A DNA stretch of 9,407 nucleotides from Pseudomonadota bacterium. Its GTDB lineage: Bacteria > Pseudomonadota > Gammaproteobacteria > Burkholderiales > Burkholderiaceae. A program made the position numbers and the translations under genes. The notes under the pieces are model-generated. The model made no database searches. It was not told the origin of the DNA and was given only the letters and a program-made list of their open reading frames with translations. The stretch is from the NCBI GenBank assembly GCA_963205525.1, contig CAUJJP010000100.1, positions 1-9,407 on the forward strand. Reading direction: 5' to 3'. This document shows, one piece after another, positions 7,333 to 9,407 of this stretch. The stretch's first letter is position 1; every line of letters starts with the position of its first letter.

Positions 7333-7350
7333 TCGTTCGATATCGTGCGA
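7333..7350. promoter_or_regulatory. Imperfect 18-base dyad between DUF1329 and DUF1302 genes
   Basis: The sequence TCGTTCGATATCGTGCGA is a dyad with an 8-base perfect core (CGATATCG) and 3-base matching arms. It fills much of the 41-base gap between the DUF1329 stop and the DUF1302 ribosome site (AAGGAG, 7328-7323 on the minus strand). It could be a protein-binding site or an mRNA stem affecting relative expression. Chance is not excluded. Confidence 0.2.
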
Positions 7351-7354
7351 CCGA

Positions 7355-8746
7355 TCAGCGCTCGCTCACCGCGCGCAGGTTGTCGGAGGTGAAGAACTCC
7401 GCGCGCATGCGCGGCCCGGTGGCTTCGGTGGTCCAGCGCACGTCGGTGCCGGTGCCGGCGGCGTGCATGTCGAACACGTAGCGACCTTCGGTCAGGTTGT
7501 ATTGCACGAAGGCCGAGACGTCGCAGGTGCCGGTCTCGTAGACCGGGACCAGGAAGCCCTCGCGCACCTTGGCGATCTTGCCCTGGGCGTCGTAGTCGTC
7601 GGCCGCGACCAGGTTCCAGCTGTCCTCGTCGAGGTAGAAGGTGCGCTTGGGCGCGGTGTGGCGCATGCCCTGCTTGACCGTGGCCTCCACCACCCAGACG
7701 CGGTGCAGCTCGTAGCGGCGATGCCCGGGCTCGATGAAGTCGGGCTTGGCGATGTCCTCCCACTTGCCCTTGAAGTCGTAGGCACCGAAGGCGTTGTACT
7801 GGACCAGCATCTCCTTCTTGCCGACGAGCTTCCAGTCGAAGCGGTCCATCGTGCCGTTGAAGACGAAGGGCTCGTCCAGCGTGTACTGGTTCTCCATCCC
7901 GATCTGCGGCGAGTCGTAGGAGTAGGAGGGCATGCGCCGCACGCGCCGCTGGCCGGGGAAGTAGTAGAAGGTCTCGCTGCCCGGCTGGTCCAGCGCGTAG
8001 CCGATCGCCAGCGCCTGGCCGGCGAGCGCGGTCGGCGTGTTGTAGGCGAAGTAGGCGAAGTACTCGATGTGCGGCAGCGAGGAGAGCTGGGTCGAACCCT
8101 TGGTGGCCCAGGGGAAGTAGCCGGTGAACTCCTGGCCGGCGCGGATCCACTCGCTGCTGCCCTTGCGCGGCGAGACCGAGGTCACCGTGTTCTTGAAGTC
8201 GATGCCCACGCCGCGGTAGCGCATCTTGGCATTCCACATCGCCTGTGCGCCGTTTTCGGGCATCGGGAAGGGGTAGCCCGGAACCACCGCCTCGGCCAGG
8301 CTCCAGCCGTCGGCGCCGAGCTTGGCGCCGCTGACGTTCTTCTTCGTGTTTGCGGCCACGAAGTCGGGCACGCCGCAGCTGCGCCGGCTCGGGTAGACGT
8401 CCATCTTGTAGCCCTTGATCTGCTTGAGCAGGGCCATCTGGCCGGGCGAGAGCTGGGCCGCGTACTTGTCGGCGTTGCTGGCGTCGACGCTGAACAGCGG
8501 CTTGTCGCCCTTGTACTTCCAGTGCGCGCCGCGGTCCTGGCCCCAGGACCAGCCGCTTTGCTGCACCTCGTTGCCGCCCCAGGCGGGAATGCCATCCTTG
8601 CTGGCCGCCTTCTCGGCGCCGGAAGGCGTGAGGTCGGCGCCCAGCCGGGCGGCGTCACCGGCCGCCCAGGCGGGCGTGGCGAGCGTCGCCGCGGCCAAGG
8701 CGGATGCGATCGACAGGGCGACGGGGGTCCAAGCAAAGCGTTTCAT
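7355..8746 (-). CDS. DUF1329 family periplasmic/outer-membrane-associated protein
   Basis: This 463-residue protein carries a clear Sec signal peptide (MKRFAW, a hydrophobic Ala/Leu core, then ATPAWA with cleavage after about residue 28). Family signatures of DUF1329 (PF07044) run along it: LGADLTPSGAEKA (36-47) followed by DGIPAW, GYPFPMPENG (157-166) with MWN, FYYFPGQRRVRR (260-271) with MPSYSYDSP, YELHRVWVVEATVK (345-358), and KRTFYLDEDSW (367-377). The length is usual for the family. Family structures resemble LolA/LolB lipoprotein-sorting folds, a half-barrel that holds acyl chains; that similarity is general knowledge and not visible here. AGGAG lies 5 bases before the ATG, a strong ribosome site. 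It is first in the cassette, 41 bases ahead of the DUF1302 gene. The inferred role is a periplasmic carrier passing a hydrophobic cargo between the inner-membrane RND pump and the barrel. There is no lipobox, so it is probably soluble. Confidence 0.93.
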   Translation of the reverse strand: MKRFAWTPVALSIASALAAATLATPAWAAGDAARLGADLTPSGAEKAASKDGIPAWGGNEVQQSGWSWGQDRGAHWKYKGDKPLFSVDASNADKYAAQLSPGQMALLKQIKGYKMDVYPSRRSCGVPDFVAANTKKNVSGAKLGADGWSLAEAVVPGYPFPMPENGAQAMWNAKMRYRGVGIDFKNTVTSVSPRKGSSEWIRAGQEFTGYFPWATKGSTQLSSLPHIEYFAYFAYNTPTALAGQALAIGYALDQPGSETFYYFPGQRRVRRMPSYSYDSPQIGMENQYTLDEPFVFNGTMDRFDWKLVGKKEMLVQYNAFGAYDFKGKWEDIAKPDFIEPGHRRYELHRVWVVEATVKQGMRHTAPKRTFYLDEDSWNLVAADDYDAQGKIAKVREGFLVPVYETGTCDVSAFVQYNLTEGRYVFDMHAAGTGTDVRWTTEATGPRMRAEFFTSDNLRAVSER

Positions 8747-8796
8747 CGTGTCTCCTAGCGCGGTAAGGCCTCTTGCAGCGAGGCTCGAAATGGGGT

Positions 8797-8812
8797 GCCG
8801 GTCAGCACCGGC
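8797..8812 (-). other. Leader hairpin upstream of DUF1329
   Basis: GCCGGT (8797-8802) and ACCGGC (8807-8812) form a perfect 6-bp stem with a 4-base loop, about 50-66 bases upstream of the DUF1329 start codon. If transcription starts at the candidate promoter further up, this hairpin lies in the 5' leader. It could stabilise the mRNA or act in regulation. No riboswitch family is recognised. Confidence 0.3.
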
Positions 8813-8830
8813 GCACAGCCCGTTCGGTAC

Positions 8831-8886
8831 GGTCAATGTCGCCCGAGGTCGTTTCGTTGTCAACAACTTTGATCTCCGCATTGACC
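8831..8886. repeat. Inverted-repeat cluster upstream of the DUF1329-led cassette
   Basis: A perfect 8-base inverted repeat, GGTCAATG (8831-8838) and CATTGACC (8879-8886), brackets a 12-base dyad, GTTGT-CA-ACAAC (8856-8867). All three elements contain GTCAA or its complement TTGAC. The cluster overlaps the best promoter candidate, which is the arrangement expected of an operator, but no regulator gene is adjacent in the window. Confidence 0.35.
8835..8863 (-). promoter_or_regulatory. Candidate sigma70 promoter for the four-gene cassette
   Basis: On the minus strand a perfect -35 hexamer, TTGACA (8863-8858), is followed after 17 bases by GACATT (8840-8835), which matches TATAAT at three positions including the key second A and final T. 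It lies about 90 bases upstream of the DUF1329 ATG, in the least GC-rich part of the gap. The weak -10 fits a regulated promoter but may also mean the call is wrong. Confidence 0.3.
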
Positions 8887-8956
8887 CTGGGTTTCGGTGC
8901 GGATGCGACGGAATCGGCGCCGTCCGGCCCGCCGTCGGCCGCCTGTGCCGGTCCGC

Positions 8957-8978
8957 GGCGTCGGCCGCCGCCGACGCC
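8957..8978 (-). terminator. Strong hairpin after the aldehyde dehydrogenase gene
   Basis: GGCGTCGGC (8957-8965) pairs perfectly with GCCGACGCC (8970-8978) across a 4-base loop, a 9-bp GC stem about 78 bases past the dehydrogenase stop codon. The U-run of a canonical intrinsic terminator is absent on both strands, so it may be a U-less terminator or a 3'-end stabilising structure. Confidence 0.4.
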
Positions 8979-9055
8979 ACCAACAGCCGCTCCCGGGGGG
9001 TTGGCCGCGGGACGGCCGGGCGTCGGTTCCGCCCGCTCCCCGTCCCGCGCATCGC

Positions 9056-9407
9056 TCACTTGCGGATGCTGATCACCTGCGGCTGGGTGACGGCCTTGAG
9101 GCCGTCGACGCCGAACTCCACCCCCCAGCCCGAGCCCTTGACGCCACCAAAGGGCACCATCGGGTGGATCATCCCGTGCTGGTTGATCCACACCGTGCCG
9201 GCCTGGATGCGCGCGGCCACCGCGCGCGCACGGTCGATGTCGGTCGACCACACCGAGGCCCCCAGGCCCACGTCCAGCCGGTTCGCGCTGGCCACCGCCT
9301 CGTCCACGGTCTTGTACTTGATGATCGGCAGCACCGGGCCGAACTGCTCCTCGTCGACCAGCGGCGCGCCGTCGGCGATGTCCGTCACCAGCGTCAGCGG
9401 GTAGAAG
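9056..9407 (-). CDS. Aldehyde dehydrogenase family protein, C-terminal part only
   Basis: The last 117 codons of a leftward gene enter from the right edge; the N-terminus, the NAD-binding core and the catalytic Cys lie outside the window. The visible part begins FYPLTLVTDI and contains DEEQFGPVLPI, whose Glu-Glu-x-Phe-Gly-Pro motif includes the conserved Glu that contacts the nicotinamide ribose in ALDH enzymes. Then follow GTVWINQHGMIHPMVPFGGV with KGSGWGVEFGVDGL, the C-terminal oligomerisation region typical of the family, ending VISIRK. ALDHs oxidise aldehydes to acids with NAD(P)+. Substrate is unknown: the INQH form of the C-terminal motif occurs in a loosely defined set of broad-substrate ALDHs. 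It reads in the same direction as the DUF1329-led cassette but is separated by 309 bases and a hairpin, so co-transcription is uncertain. Confidence 0.92.
   Translation of the reverse strand, partial: FYPLTLVTDIADGAPLVDEEQFGPVLPIIKYKTVDEAVASANRLDVGLGASVWSTDIDRARAVAARIQAGTVWINQHGMIHPMVPFGGVKGSGWGVEFGVDGLKAVTQPQVISIRK

Larger units (their letters stand above)
8747..9055. other. Intergenic region between aldehyde dehydrogenase and DUF1329 genes
   Basis: These 309 bases carry no credible gene; open frames here are GC-rich shadows. The half nearer DUF1329 (about 8747-8890) is locally lower in GC and contains a ribosome site, a leader hairpin, a candidate promoter and an inverted-repeat cluster. 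The half nearer the aldehyde dehydrogenase (about 8900-9055) is extremely GC-rich, with a strong hairpin suited to ending the dehydrogenase transcript. This supports separate transcription of the dehydrogenase and the cassette. Confidence 0.5.

Noticed and set aside
2988..7481. A 1497-codon open frame on the plus strand, antisense to three cassette genes.
   Set aside because: Its product is dominated by His, Gln, Arg, Ala and Val in low-complexity order with no domain, and it lies opposite three genes with clear family signatures. Such frames are expected where third positions are almost always G or C.
7319..8758. A 479-codon plus-strand frame antisense to the DUF1329 gene.
   Set aside because: The minus strand encodes an unmistakable DUF1329 protein with signal peptide and ribosome site; the plus-strand product has no family features.

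Overview
The window is GC-rich with very strong GC bias at third codon positions, and every protein family in it is proteobacterial. A betaproteobacterium (Azoarcus/Thauera/Burkholderiales type) is the best guess; this is inferred from composition and family content, as no rRNA or taxonomic marker is present. No tRNA, rRNA, insertion sequence, CRISPR array or prophage gene was seen.

Layout. Positions 1-123 are the upstream region of a rightward gene for a hemerythrin-domain (HHE) protein with a cysteine-rich tail (124-774). Everything else reads leftward. Converging on the hemerythrin gene is an unusual two-domain protein, a short-chain flavin reductase fused to an IclR-type effector-binding domain without a DNA-binding domain (815-1903). 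A 185-base gap rich in GC palindromes follows. Then comes a compact, probably co-transcribed four-gene cassette, in transcription order: DUF1329 periplasmic protein (8746 to 7355), DUF1302 outer-membrane beta-barrel (7313 to 5595), RND/MMPL inner-membrane transporter (5567 to 3141) and Ycf48-like BNR beta-propeller (3123 to 2089). The gaps are 41, 27 and 17 bases. A 309-base intergenic region upstream holds a candidate promoter inside an inverted-repeat cluster, a hairpin in the presumed 5' leader, and a hairpin after the stop codon of the last gene, an aldehyde dehydrogenase whose C-terminal part enters the window (9056 to the right edge).

How the genes may work together. The cassette supplies one protein for each envelope layer: an RND pump in the inner membrane, a LolA/LolB-like lipid-binding fold (DUF1329) and a beta-propeller in the periplasm, and a barrel in the outer membrane. 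The simplest reading is a trans-envelope system for a hydrophobic compound (lipid, sterol/steroid, hydrocarbon or ester), with direction unknown. The flanking aldehyde dehydrogenase and the effector-gated-looking flavin reductase suggest a catabolic setting in which a hydrophobic or aromatic substrate is moved and oxidised. The substrate cannot be read from the sequence. The cassette and the flavin reductase-IclR fusion are the most interesting items here.
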